Positions 1 through 7,363 are shown, counted from the first letter of the stretch. The stretch: 9,524 nt of DNA from Deltaproteobacteria bacterium (GCA_016194795.1 JACQAX010000017.1:1-9524), one strand, 5' to 3'. The notes: generated from the letters alone by a model not told the origin. Program-made: numbers and translations.

Positions 1-239
1 GCGCGGGTCGCGGCGAGCTCGCGCGCCTCATGGCGTTTCGCAAGCTCCTCGACCGCGGCGGGCGTTGGAAGGACAAGAGCGTCCAGGCGGCATGGCAAAA
101 GGTCTCGCACCTGCCTGAGGCGAAATACTGGGCGTTGAAGAGCCTGCGAGCGGATCCCATGTCGTTCCGGGACGTCACGCTCCACGCCGCGCGCCTCGAG
201 CTCGAGCAGGCGCTCGACAGCCTGGAAGTCAGCCGATGA
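1..239 (+). CDS. C-terminal end of an unidentified protein (5' end outside window)
   Basis: The reading frame is open from the left edge (first full codon at position 3) to TGA at 237-239, so this is most likely the tail of a longer gene; an internal ATG at 30 could start a 69-residue protein, but nothing marks it as a true start. The visible part is charged and probably helical, with a basic, Trp-containing stretch (RWKDKSVQAAWQKV) and an acidic C-terminus (LELEQALDSLEVSR). I recognise no family. The stop overlaps the start of the downstream methyltransferase gene in an ATGA arrangement (236-239), which implies co-transcription and probable translational coupling. A role related to RNA or translation is only guilt by association. 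The frame is credible because it runs straight into the coupled start; the product is unknown. Confidence 0.6.
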   Translation, partial: AGRGELARLMAFRKLLDRGGRWKDKSVQAAWQKVSHLPEAKYWALKSLRADPMSFRDVTLHAARLELEQALDSLEVSR

Positions 240-1612
240 GCGCGCGTGACGTCGCACGCCGCTATATCGAAGCGGTACTTTTCGAGGACGACGAGGCCGA
301 GGGCGTCGCGGCGGGCAAGGCGGCCGAGCTGGGGCCCGAAGATCGCGCGCTCTTCCAGGAGCTCACCCACGGGACGATTCGCGAGTGGCTGTTTCTCGAC
401 TGGATCATCGCCAAGTACGCGCCGAAGCCGCCGCGGAGCGCGCTCCGCACGGTGCTGAACATCTCGTCTTACCAGCTTCTCTTCCTCGACCGCGTGCCCG
501 ACTACGCCATCTTCTCGCAGGCGGCGGCGATCTCGAGCGGCCTCGGCGTGTCGGAGCAGGAGCTCAAGTTCGTCCACGGCGTGTTGAAGACGATCCAGAG
601 GAACAAGGACAAGCTCCTCGAGATGAGAGAGTCTTCGCTGATGCGCGCGCGGCAAGGCATGGCTCCCGAAGGGGCGCTGGAGTGGGCGGCGCTGAACGCG
701 GCGTCTCCGCTGCTCGACGCGCTCACGGTGGTGGAGGAGAAGGGACAGAAGAAACAGGCGCGCGTCCGCGCGGTGAAGGCGCTGGCGGCGATGAAGGAGC
801 GCGGGCATCTGGTGGGCTACGTGCTTCCGGGCGCCGTGCCGAAGTCGGCTTTCGCGAGCGCGCGCAGCGAGGTGGCGCCGCAGGCGGTGGTGTTCGAGAA
901 TCCCGCGCGCCTCGGCGAGGATCTGCGCGACGGCTCGGTGCGGATACAGGGCGAGGCGAGCCAGTGGGCCTGCCGGCTCGCGGCCGATTGGCTGAACAAG
1001 CGCCGTGGGCAGGGGCAGCTTCGCGTGCTCGAGATGGCGACTGGCAAGGGGGGCAAGCTGCTCGGAACGCTCGTCGCGCTCACCGAGATCTGGGGCGGCA
1101 ACCGCGAGTCGGTGCCACCGATCGAATGGGTGGCGACCGACTCCTCGGCGCTGCAGCTCGCGGTGCTCGAGCGCGACGCCGTGGCCCTGGTGAAGAAGCT
1201 CTGGCCGCAGGTGAAAGTCCAGGCGCGCTCGGTCGACTGGCGGTCGCCGCCGTCTCCCGAGACTCTTGGTCGCGACTTCGATCTCGTTTGGCTCGACGCT
1301 CCCTGCACCGGTTTCGGAACGCTCTCGAAGCTTCCGCAGATCGCGCTCACGCGCGGGCGCGCCGCCTACGACGAAGCGTTGAAGCTGGGAGAGCTGCAGC
1401 AGACGCTTTGCGCGAACGGCCTGGCGTTTATGCGCGCGCAGCCGGCTGGCGCGCTGCTCTACACGGTGTGCACGCTCACGCGTCCCGAGACGTTCGACGT
1501 CGTCGACTTCCTGAAAGCGACGCACGGACGCAAACCGGAGCTCGTGCAGGCGCTCTGGCCGGGCTCGTCGCCGGCGCCGGACGCCGAAGGCTTCTTCGCA
1601 GCCCTGCTTTGA
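236..1612 (+). CDS. RsmB-like NusB-domain/SAM-dependent rRNA cytosine-C5 methyltransferase
   Basis: A 458-residue RsmB/NOP-type protein. Residues about 1-130 match the NusB-like RNA-binding domain that leads RsmB (Fmu): all-helical, with the ELTHGTIRE and SYQLLFLDRVPDYA segments. The methyltransferase domain follows: a VRIQGEASQWA segment (about 235-245) takes the place of the usual Q-D-x-S-Q stretch, a SAM-binding motif I is VLEMATGKGGK (264-274), motif IV is DAPCTGFG (354-361, Cys357) and motif VI is YTVCTLTRPE (409-418, Cys412). RsmB/NOP enzymes use two cysteines, one in motif IV and one in motif VI, and both are present. The end EGFFAALL matches the usual GFF tail. Family members methylate a cytosine of 16S rRNA (C967 for E. 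coli RsmB) in the cytosol. Motif I departs from the usual CAAPGGK, so it may be a divergent paralogue with another target. The start overlaps the upstream stop by 4 nt (ATGA). Confidence 0.88.
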   Translation: MSARDVARRYIEAVLFEDDEAEGVAAGKAAELGPEDRALFQELTHGTIREWLFLDWIIAKYAPKPPRSALRTVLNISSYQLLFLDRVPDYAIFSQAAAISSGLGVSEQELKFVHGVLKTIQRNKDKLLEMRESSLMRARQGMAPEGALEWAALNAASPLLDALTVVEEKGQKKQARVRAVKALAAMKERGHLVGYVLPGAVPKSAFASARSEVAPQAVVFENPARLGEDLRDGSVRIQGEASQWACRLAADWLNKRRGQGQLRVLEMATGKGGKLLGTLVALTEIWGGNRESVPPIEWVATDSSALQLAVLERDAVALVKKLWPQVKVQARSVDWRSPPSPETLGRDFDLVWLDAPCTGFGTLSKLPQIALTRGRAAYDEALKLGELQQTLCANGLAFMRAQPAGALLYTVCTLTRPETFDVVDFLKATHGRKPELVQALWPGSSPAPDAEGFFAALL

Positions 1613-1615
1613 GCG

Positions 1616-2966
1616 CTAAGGATCGAGGCGCCCGGTGAGCAGCGCCTCGCAGCGGCCCAGCACGCGCGGCTCGATCGTCTTGCCGCGCAAGGCCTCGACG
1701 AGCAGCGGAACCTTCGCTCGGGCGTCGGCGGGAAGCGTGAGGTCGACCGCGTCGCCGAAGGCGAAGCCGTCGCCGCCGCCGCGGATGAAAGTATCGACGA
1801 TCAGGGTGTAGTGCGCGCTCGGGTCGAGCGGCCGGCCCCCTACCGTCGCCTTGACGACGCGGGAGTAGGGCGGGAGCTGAGGATCGTAGACGAGCGCCGC
1901 GCCTGAGAGGTGCGGGAAGCGGTTGTTCTCGGGGCCAAGCTCGGAGAGGGCGTGCTCGAAGGCTCCGAGGAGGGTGCGTCCGGAGACGCGGATCTTCACC
2001 AGCGGGTCTTCGTAGGGGAGAAGCCGTTGCAGTGCGAACCTCGAGGTCGACCTTGGTTTCGGTGATCGGCTCCTCCATCACGCGGTCGAGCTCGGTGGAG
2101 TAGTCGGCGACGATTTTCTCGACGCGCGGGTCGCTGGGCGAGCTCTTGTCGACGGGCAGGAGAGTGGCCTTGGAATGCACCGTTTTACCCTCGACCTCGA
2201 AGTCGATCTTCCCGAGCTGGCGGGCGTTGCTGCCGGTCTTGAGGATCAGCGTCGAGCCCTCGCGCGTCTCCATGATGTCGTGCTCGTGGCCGCCCGAGAT
2301 GAAGTCGATGCCCGGAACCTCGCGGGCGAGCTTCTGGTCGTCCTTGAGCGAGAGGTGGGTGATCGCGACGATCAGGTCGGCGCCCGCCGACCGCAGCTCG
2401 GCCACTTCCCGTCGCGCGGCCTCGAAAGGATCGGTGAAGGCGACGTTCGGCCCCGGATTCGAGGCCGACTTGGTTTCGGGAAAGAGCACGCCGAAAAAGC
2501 CGACGCGCACGCCGCCCAGGTCGCGAATCGCGTGGCTGCTCGCGCCGCCGATCGGCGCGCCCGTGCGAAGATCGGTGACGTTGCTGATGACGTACTGGAA
2601 GCGGGACTCGCGCATGCGTTCGATGAGCACGTCCGCGCCGAAGTCGAACTCGTGGTTGCCGAGCGTCGCGAGGTCGAGGCCGATCGCGTTGAGCGTGTCG
2701 ATCATCTGCTTGCCGCGGAAGAGCTGGGAGGCGACCGACGAGGAGAGGAAGTCGCCGGCGAGCACGAAGACGATATTCGGGTTCTGGGCGCGAAGGCGCG
2801 CCTGCATCGCGGCGACGCGCGCGAGGCCGCCGGCCTTGCCCTTGTCGACGGGAGCGATCTCGTAGACGTCGTTGAGCTGCAAGATCGTGATCTTGGCTGG
2901 GGCGGCGAGCGCTGCCGAAGCCGCAAGCAGGGCCCCGAACAGGGTGATGAGGTGGGGGAAACGCAT
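1616..2966 (-). pseudogene. UshA-type 5'-nucleotidase/metallophosphatase, disrupted by internal deletion plus frameshift
   Basis: Translation from ATG 2966 gives a signal peptide (MRFPHLITLFGALLAASAALA, likely cut near residues 21-22), then a calcineurin-like metallophosphatase domain: LQLNDVYEI (29-37), GDFLSSS (71-77), GNHEFDFG (103-110), THLSLKDD (203-210) and SGGHEHD (224-230), the expected metal-ligand motifs of the UshA/5'-nucleotidase family. DVY replaces the more common D-x-H of the first motif. The frame holds to about residue 310 (VDLEV, near 2037). The rest of the family fold resumes in another frame at about 2032 (LQRLLPYEDPLVKIRVSG) and runs to TAG at 1616-1618, including the C-terminal substrate motif TFIRGGGDGF. 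The expected segment in between, with NLVADAMR- and NGGxIR-type motifs that contact substrate, is missing (about 50 residues by family comparison). An intact version would hydrolyse nucleotides or related phosphoesters in the periplasm. This is either a pseudogene or a local assembly error. Its stop lies 3 bp from that of the convergent methyltransferase gene. Confidence 0.85.
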
Positions 2967-2974
2967 CGTCCGAA

Positions 2975-3003
2975 GTTTTACTACTCTTGACGCATATGGT
3001 CAA
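2975..3003 (-). promoter_or_regulatory. Possible promoter for the 5'-nucleotidase gene
   Basis: On the minus strand, TTGACC (3003-2998) is followed after exactly 17 bp by TAAAAC (2980-2975), a 5/6 match to the -35 consensus and 4/6 to -10. Transcription would begin near 2968, giving an almost leaderless mRNA for ATG 2966. That fits the absence of a Shine-Dalgarno sequence before this ATG but is still a caution. A second candidate -10, TATATT at 3011-3006, would give a leader of about 30 nt but has a poor -35. Confidence 0.35.
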
Positions 3004-3013
3004 CTAATATAAT
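2987..3013 (+). promoter_or_regulatory. Sigma70-type promoter for the fused radical SAM gene
   Basis: TTGACG (2987-2992) and a perfect TATAAT (3008-3013) lie in the only AT-rich patch of the divergent intergenic region. The spacer is 15 bp, shorter than ideal; TCTTGA (2985-2990) would give 17. The expected start site, about 3020, leaves a leader of roughly 26 nt before ATG 3046. The TTGAC of this -35 and the GTCAA of the opposing minus-strand -35 form a dyad (2987-3003, 7-nt centre). Confidence 0.55.
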
Positions 3014-3045
3014 CCCAGGAAAATCCATGATATAACCAAGGGAAC

Positions 3046-5616
3046 ATGCATTTTCGGGAGTGGTACGAGAAAGTCTATCCCGAGCTGCACCGCTCGGGCC
3101 TTTGGCTTCGGGGGGGTGAGCTCAACACGCTGCCACCGAGCGAGTACGAGGCGCGGCCGTTCCGCGCGCTGTTCGTGAGGCTCTCGACGTACTTCGACAC
3201 GGGCTACTCGTTCACCCACCAGATCCTCTACCAGCTCGCCGCCGGCACGCCCGGCGTGTTTCCCGACCTCGCCTATCTGCCGCCGCCGAAAGACGCGGCC
3301 GTCTTCGCGCGCGACGGCGTGCCGTGGCTGCTCGGCACGCAGACGAAGCGCGGGCCGGAGAGCTTCGACGTCGTCGGCTTCTCGAACTCGATCGTGCAGG
3401 AGCTGATCAACCTGCCCACGTTTCTCGAGAAAAGCGGAATCCCGCTCGAGAAGGCCCGGCGGCTCGAGCGCCCGGAGCTGCCGCTCCTCATCCTCGGCGG
3501 CGCCAACGCCCTTTACTCCAGCGTGCTCTGGCCCACGCCGCTCGTCGACGGCGTGTTCGTGGGCGAGAGCGACCAGGCGTTTCGACGCATCCTCGAGATC
3601 TGCCGCGACGGAAAAGCCGCGGGCCGCTCGAAGCGCGACGTGCTGGCCGAGCTCGAGGAGGTCGCGGGCTTCGTGCAGCCGGACCGGCCGCGCTCGACGC
3701 GCAAGAGCTTCATCCCGAACCTGAACCAGAGCGAGGCGCTCGAGCGCGGCCCCGTGTATTACCTCGAGGATCAGCTCGGCAACAGCCACTTGCAGATCTC
3801 GGAGGGCTGCCCGTGTTTCTGCAGCTTCTGCGCCGAGAGCTGGGACCGCAAGCCCTATCGCGAGCGAGGGGCGGGCGAGCTGCGCGAAACCGCGCTGCGC
3901 GCCAAGGCCGCCATGGGCCTCGAGACGATCGACATCTACAGCTTCAACTTCAACATGCACTCGGGGCTCTATCAGGTGCTCTGGGACCTCGTGGAGCCGT
4001 TCCGCAACGTGGGGCTGAAGAGCCAGCGCTTCGACCTGCTCGCGCACGATCCGCAGATGGTCGAGTTCCAGCACGCCATCGAGAAGGCGAGCCTCACGTG
4101 CGGGCTCGAGGGCATCTCGCCGAGGCTGCGCAAGTATCTCCACAAGAATCTTTCGAATGAGCAGCTGCACGCCAGCCTCACGGCGATTCTCAAGTCGAAG
4201 GCGCGCGAGCTGAAGATGTTTCTCATCGCCACGGGGCTCGAGGAGGAGCAGGATTTCGTCGCGCTCGCCGACTTTCTCGACCACTTGAAGGGCATCATCA
4301 AGTCCTGCCACGCGGGCACCCGGGTGATCTTCTCGATGACGCCGCTCGTGCGGTTTCCGTGGACGCCCCTCGAGTTCGAAGAGGCCCCGTCGATCGAACG
4401 CTACTCGGGCATCATCGGCAAGACGTCGGCGCGGGTGCGCGCGGCGGGCTTCGAGTTTCGCGAGTCGGCCGACCTGCCCGAGTATTGGGTCTCGCAGGCG
4501 CTCGTGCGAGCCGACGACCCGCGCACCACCGAGGCGCTGCTGGCCGCGATCGGGAAGACCGGGTTCGTGTATTATCGCGAGGTGCCCGAGGCGTTCCTGA
4601 GGACGCTTCGCGTCGAGCTCGCCCAGCGCGGGCTCGAGGAGGCGGAGCTTTTCCGGGGCTTCACGCTCGAGGAGAGCGCCGCCAAACCCTGGACGCGCAT
4701 CGAGACCGGCGTGAAGCGCGAGTTTCTCTGGGAAGAGGTGGGGCGTGCCCGTCTTTATAAAGAGATCGATTATTGCCTCGGGCGCGACTGGACGGCCGCC
4801 AAGTGCTTCCACTGCGGCGGCTGCCCGACGCGCTTCCACGTGCGCGACATCGTGCTCTCGCAGCAGAAGCGGGCTTATTCGCTGGACGAGTTCAAAGCGC
4901 GCATCTCGGTCGCCCGCAAGAGCGAGACGAAGCTCCGGCTGCTCGTCGAGGCGGGCGAGCCCGCGCGTGGCGTTCCTCGCAAGCTCCTCGGCGTCGCGCT
5001 CGCGCGCGCGCTCATGCTGACCGACTCGCGGCTGGCGCCCGCGTACCGCGGCTACGGCGGCGCCTTCTGGGCCGACGAGGACCGGGAGGTCTGGGTGACG
5101 GGTGCCGACGTCGTCACGCTCACCTGGCAGGGGGACGCGCTCGAGCGCATCGCGGGGTTGCTCGAGAGCCCGGCGGCGATCGCCCAGGTGAACGCGCACC
5201 TCGGGGCGTGGGCCACGCTCCTCGGCCTGGCGCCCGAGGGCTGGCGCCCCACCGAGCTCGCCGTCGAGATGCCGTATGCGCTCCGGGCCGACGCTTATCT
5301 GAAATCACGCGGCTTGAAGCACACCTTGCGCAAGCAGCCCGACGGGGCGTACCTCTACGAGCTCATCCCCCAGTCGGTCAGGAAAGGCTTCGTCTCGAAG
5401 CTCGTGGCGACGGCGAGCCCGGGACGCTCGAGCTGCGTGGTCACGCTCGGCCCCAAGTTCGTCGCGCGCGAGTTCGTCTCGGAGGCTTTCGCCATGCCGA
5501 AAGCGTTCGACTGGGTCCGCGGGCGGATGCGCTCGATAGGGCCTACGGCACCTGAGGCTGCAGCCGTGCTTCGCGCAGGTCGAGCGACGTCATCGGATTC
5601 AGCCGCGCGCCCTTGA
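3046..5616 (+). CDS. Fused radical SAM protein (B12-domain-like / rSAM / DUF2344-like), function unknown
   Basis: An 856-residue cytosolic protein. Residues about 35-210 resemble the cobalamin-binding-like Rossmann domain of fused radical SAM proteins (LILGGANALYSSVLWPTPLVDGVFVGESDQAF, with GG at 151-152). The radical SAM core begins at ISEGCPCFCSFC: Cys255, Cys259 and Cys262 form the CxxxCxxC that binds the 4Fe-4S cluster, with an additional Cys257. After the core comes PWTRIETGVKREFLWEE (548-564), then Cys577, Cys587, Cys590, Cys593 (KCFHCGGC), a pattern I associate with the uncharacterised TIGR03960 family, likely a second metal site. Residues about 625-800 sit where that family has its DUF2344 (TIGR03936) domain, but the match is weak. 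ATG 3046 is the only start: an in-frame TGA at 3028-3030 lies upstream with no start codon between. The purine-rich AAGGGAA (3038-3044) is unusually close to the ATG. The reaction is unknown; tRNA or cofactor modification would be a guess. The last 24 codons overlap the convergent gene. Confidence 0.82.
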   Translation: MHFREWYEKVYPELHRSGLWLRGGELNTLPPSEYEARPFRALFVRLSTYFDTGYSFTHQILYQLAAGTPGVFPDLAYLPPPKDAAVFARDGVPWLLGTQTKRGPESFDVVGFSNSIVQELINLPTFLEKSGIPLEKARRLERPELPLLILGGANALYSSVLWPTPLVDGVFVGESDQAFRRILEICRDGKAAGRSKRDVLAELEEVAGFVQPDRPRSTRKSFIPNLNQSEALERGPVYYLEDQLGNSHLQISEGCPCFCSFCAESWDRKPYRERGAGELRETALRAKAAMGLETIDIYSFNFNMHSGLYQVLWDLVEPFRNVGLKSQRFDLLAHDPQMVEFQHAIEKASLTCGLEGISPRLRKYLHKNLSNEQLHASLTAILKSKARELKMFLIATGLEEEQDFVALADFLDHLKGIIKSCHAGTRVIFSMTPLVRFPWTPLEFEEAPSIERYSGIIGKTSARVRAAGFEFRESADLPEYWVSQALVRADDPRTTEALLAAIGKTGFVYYREVPEAFLRTLRVELAQRGLEEAELFRGFTLEESAAKPWTRIETGVKREFLWEEVGRARLYKEIDYCLGRDWTAAKCFHCGGCPTRFHVRDIVLSQQKRAYSLDEFKARISVARKSETKLRLLVEAGEPARGVPRKLLGVALARALMLTDSRLAPAYRGYGGAFWADEDREVWVTGADVVTLTWQGDALERIAGLLESPAAIAQVNAHLGAWATLLGLAPEGWRPTELAVEMPYALRADAYLKSRGLKHTLRKQPDGAYLYELIPQSVRKGFVSKLVATASPGRSSCVVTLGPKFVAREFVSEAFAMPKAFDWVRGRMRSIGPTAPEAAAVLRAGRATSSDSAARP

Positions 5617-7015
5617 GCCGCGGGCTCGAGAGGTAATCGTAGCCGCGAAAATAGAGCGGTATGATCGGCGTCTCGGCGGCGATGATCCGCGCGGCGGTCT
5701 TGTAGTCGCCGCGATCGAGCGCGTGGTCGTACGCCGCGTTCGACCAGCGCCCGAGGTTCATCGGATTGGTCGAGCGCAGCAGCTCGTACGAGAAGCGCGT
5801 GTCCCAGACCGGCGGGCCGAACGAGTTGAGGAAGACGGGATAAGGCCGCTGCTCGAGCTTTTTCCAGTACGTCTTGATCTCGTTTGCCTGAAGCCCGGCG
5901 CTCAGGCCCAGGTTCGTTTTCCACTGCGCCTGCGCGAACTCGACGACGAGCTGGTTGTTGCCTTTGGCGAAGAAGCCGAGCACGAGCTTTTTTCCGTCGA
6001 GCTCGGGACCGAGCCTGTGCCCGGCCTCGGGGTCGAAGGCCCTCGTCTCGCCGCGCGCGGGATCGAGCTGGTTGGCCGGCGTGCAGCCGCCGCCGAGCAA
6101 GGTCGGGAAGAGGGAGCGGTCGATCGCCTCGCTCAGCGCCAAGCGCGCGGAGCGGGAGGCGAGTTGGGGCGCGCTCGTCGCGTTCGCATCCAGGCCAAGA
6201 TAGACGAGCACCGGGGATTTCATCGAGTGGTAGTCGGGCCGGAGCGCCAGCGTCGCGCGGTCGAGCGTGCTCAGGTCGGACATGAAGTGCAGGCGCCCGC
6301 CCTCGTACAGGCGGAGCGCCGTCGAGTCGTCCTGGACGATCAGCGCCTCGATGCGCGCGAGCTTGCCCGGCTGCGCATGCTCGGGGTTGGGAACGAGCTC
6401 GAGCTTCACGTCGGGCTGGTAGAGCGCGATCTTGTAGGGGCCGTTGAAGGCCATCTCGGCGGGGACGGTGCCCCAGCCGGCCGGGTGGGCGGCGATCAGG
6501 TCGGAGCGCACCGGAAACGTCGCCCAGTGCGTGAGCGGTGCCGCCGGAAACCGCTTGAGCTTGGGGTTCTTGAGGCGCACTTCGAGCTCGAGGTCGCCCA
6601 AGGCCCGCCAGCCGCTGAAGTCGAAGACGAGATACGAGTAGGTGGAGCCCGTCTTCGGGTCGACCAGACGATCCCACGACGCGATGTAATCGGCAGCGCG
6701 CACCGGCTTGCCGTCGGACCACCTGAGATTCGGCTTCAGGTGGATTCTCCACGTGCCGGAGTCCCGGCCGCGAGCCGGAAAATCGGCGGCCTCGATCGGC
6801 ACCACGCGGCCTTCCGGCGAGACGCCGAAAAGCCCTTCGACAACATTGTTGATCACGTGGATGGGCACGTCGCCCTTGTTCCAATCGAGCGTCGCCGGTT
6901 CGAAAGCCAGGCGAAGGCCCACGGTGCCGGCGGGGGGCGCGGGCGGCGTCGCGGCGAACGTCTGCGGGAGCGCCTGGGTGAGCGAGAGCGCGAGAAAGAA
7001 ACAGGAAAATCGCAT
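5543..7015 (-). CDS. OppA/DppA-type extracytoplasmic solute-binding protein (SBP_bac_5)
   Basis: A 490-residue exported protein with an N-terminal signal peptide (hydrophobic residues 4-20, probable cut after about residue 21 at QTFA-ATPP). Family 5 substrate-binding landmarks occur in order: LRLAFEPATLDWN near the mature N-terminus (34-46), NVVEGLFG (57-64), WRIHLKPNLRWSDGKPVRAADY (89-110), NGPYKI (191-196) and RLALSEAIDRSLF (291-303). These fit periplasmic binding proteins that deliver oligopeptides, dipeptides or similar solutes to ABC importers; the ligand cannot be read from sequence. Cys5 lies within the signal sequence and has no lipobox around it, so a lipoprotein is unlikely. Length is slightly below typical OppA. 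No permease or ATPase gene flanks it, so it would have to work with components encoded elsewhere. The ATG at 7015 has no clear Shine-Dalgarno. The 3' end overlaps the convergent radical SAM gene by 74 bp. Confidence 0.87.
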   Translation of the reverse strand: MRFSCFFLALSLTQALPQTFAATPPAPPAGTVGLRLAFEPATLDWNKGDVPIHVINNVVEGLFGVSPEGRVVPIEAADFPARGRDSGTWRIHLKPNLRWSDGKPVRAADYIASWDRLVDPKTGSTYSYLVFDFSGWRALGDLELEVRLKNPKLKRFPAAPLTHWATFPVRSDLIAAHPAGWGTVPAEMAFNGPYKIALYQPDVKLELVPNPEHAQPGKLARIEALIVQDDSTALRLYEGGRLHFMSDLSTLDRATLALRPDYHSMKSPVLVYLGLDANATSAPQLASRSARLALSEAIDRSLFPTLLGGGCTPANQLDPARGETRAFDPEAGHRLGPELDGKKLVLGFFAKGNNQLVVEFAQAQWKTNLGLSAGLQANEIKTYWKKLEQRPYPVFLNSFGPPVWDTRFSYELLRSTNPMNLGRWSNAAYDHALDRGDYKTAARIIAAETPIIPLYFRGYDYLSSPRLKGARLNPMTSLDLREARLQPQVP

Positions 7016-7221
7016 GGGTCCAGAATCGCACGACGACGCGCTCCTGGCCTATCGAAAATGCACCGGTGCCAGGCCGCACCGCCCCTGTCGGTTTCCCAGA
7101 TTAACACCACTCCGACACCAGGAGCCTCGTGTCGAAGCCTTGAGGATTCGAGCAGTTGGAAAAGTTCGCCGCGCCCAAGGCCGCTGGCACGCCCTCTGCA
7201 CTAAGCCCGGACAGAAGTTGC

Positions 7222-7258
7222 GACTGAGAAGAGCTCCTCGGAGCTCCGGCGCTCAGTC
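7222..7258. repeat. Nested inverted repeat (hairpin or cruciform)
   Basis: The outer arms GACTGAG (7222-7228) and CTCAGTC (7252-7258) are exact reverse complements. They enclose inner arms GAGCTC (7231-7236) and GAGCTC (7241-7246) around a CTCG loop, leaving an asymmetric internal loop of AA against CGGCG. Neither strand has a U-run after the stem, so it is not a classical intrinsic terminator. It could be an RNA structure in the leader of the 7015 gene or a regulator site; function is unknown. Confidence 0.55.
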
Positions 7259-7337
7259 AAGTAGGACGTAAGCAGAAGTTTAAAGCCCGACAACCTTTCA
7301 AAATCTATCCTCAGAAAACATCTAACCATATCAGCGC

Positions 7338-7363
7338 CGCTGGCCCTCGAAAGGGGGCCAGCG
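7338..7363 (-). terminator. Terminator-like hairpin after the HEVLH protein gene
   Basis: A perfect 9-bp GC-rich stem, CGCTGGCCC (7338-7346) with GGGCCAGCG (7355-7363), and an 8-nt loop begins 3 nt beyond the minus-strand TGA (7367-7369). On the minus strand the stem is followed by mixed sequence rather than a U-tract, so it may be a weak intrinsic terminator or a 3'-end stabilising hairpin. Confidence 0.45.

Noticed and set aside
385..1638. 417-codon plus-strand frame overlapping the methyltransferase gene in another frame
   Set aside because: Arg/Ala/Gly-rich shadow; the methyltransferase frame has complete family motifs.
1476..2040. Continuation of the 5'-nucleotidase N-terminal frame beyond the frameshift
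   Set aside because: After VDLEV the translation turns into Arg/Pro/Ala-rich noise, while the family sequence continues in the other frame.
3004..5199. 731-codon open frame on the minus strand opposite the radical SAM gene
   Set aside because: Its translation is rich in Arg, Ala, Leu and His with no recognisable motif, and it is fully antisense to a well-supported gene; such frames are common in GC-rich DNA.
7052..7075. Sigma54-like TGGCAC box on the minus strand before the solute-binding protein gene
   Set aside because: The required GC of the -12 element is not at the right distance (GG-N10-GC is not met).
5723..7204. 493-codon open frame on the plus strand opposite the solute-binding protein gene
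   Set aside because: Low-complexity Arg/Ala/Gly/Glu-rich translation, antisense to a gene with clear family motifs.
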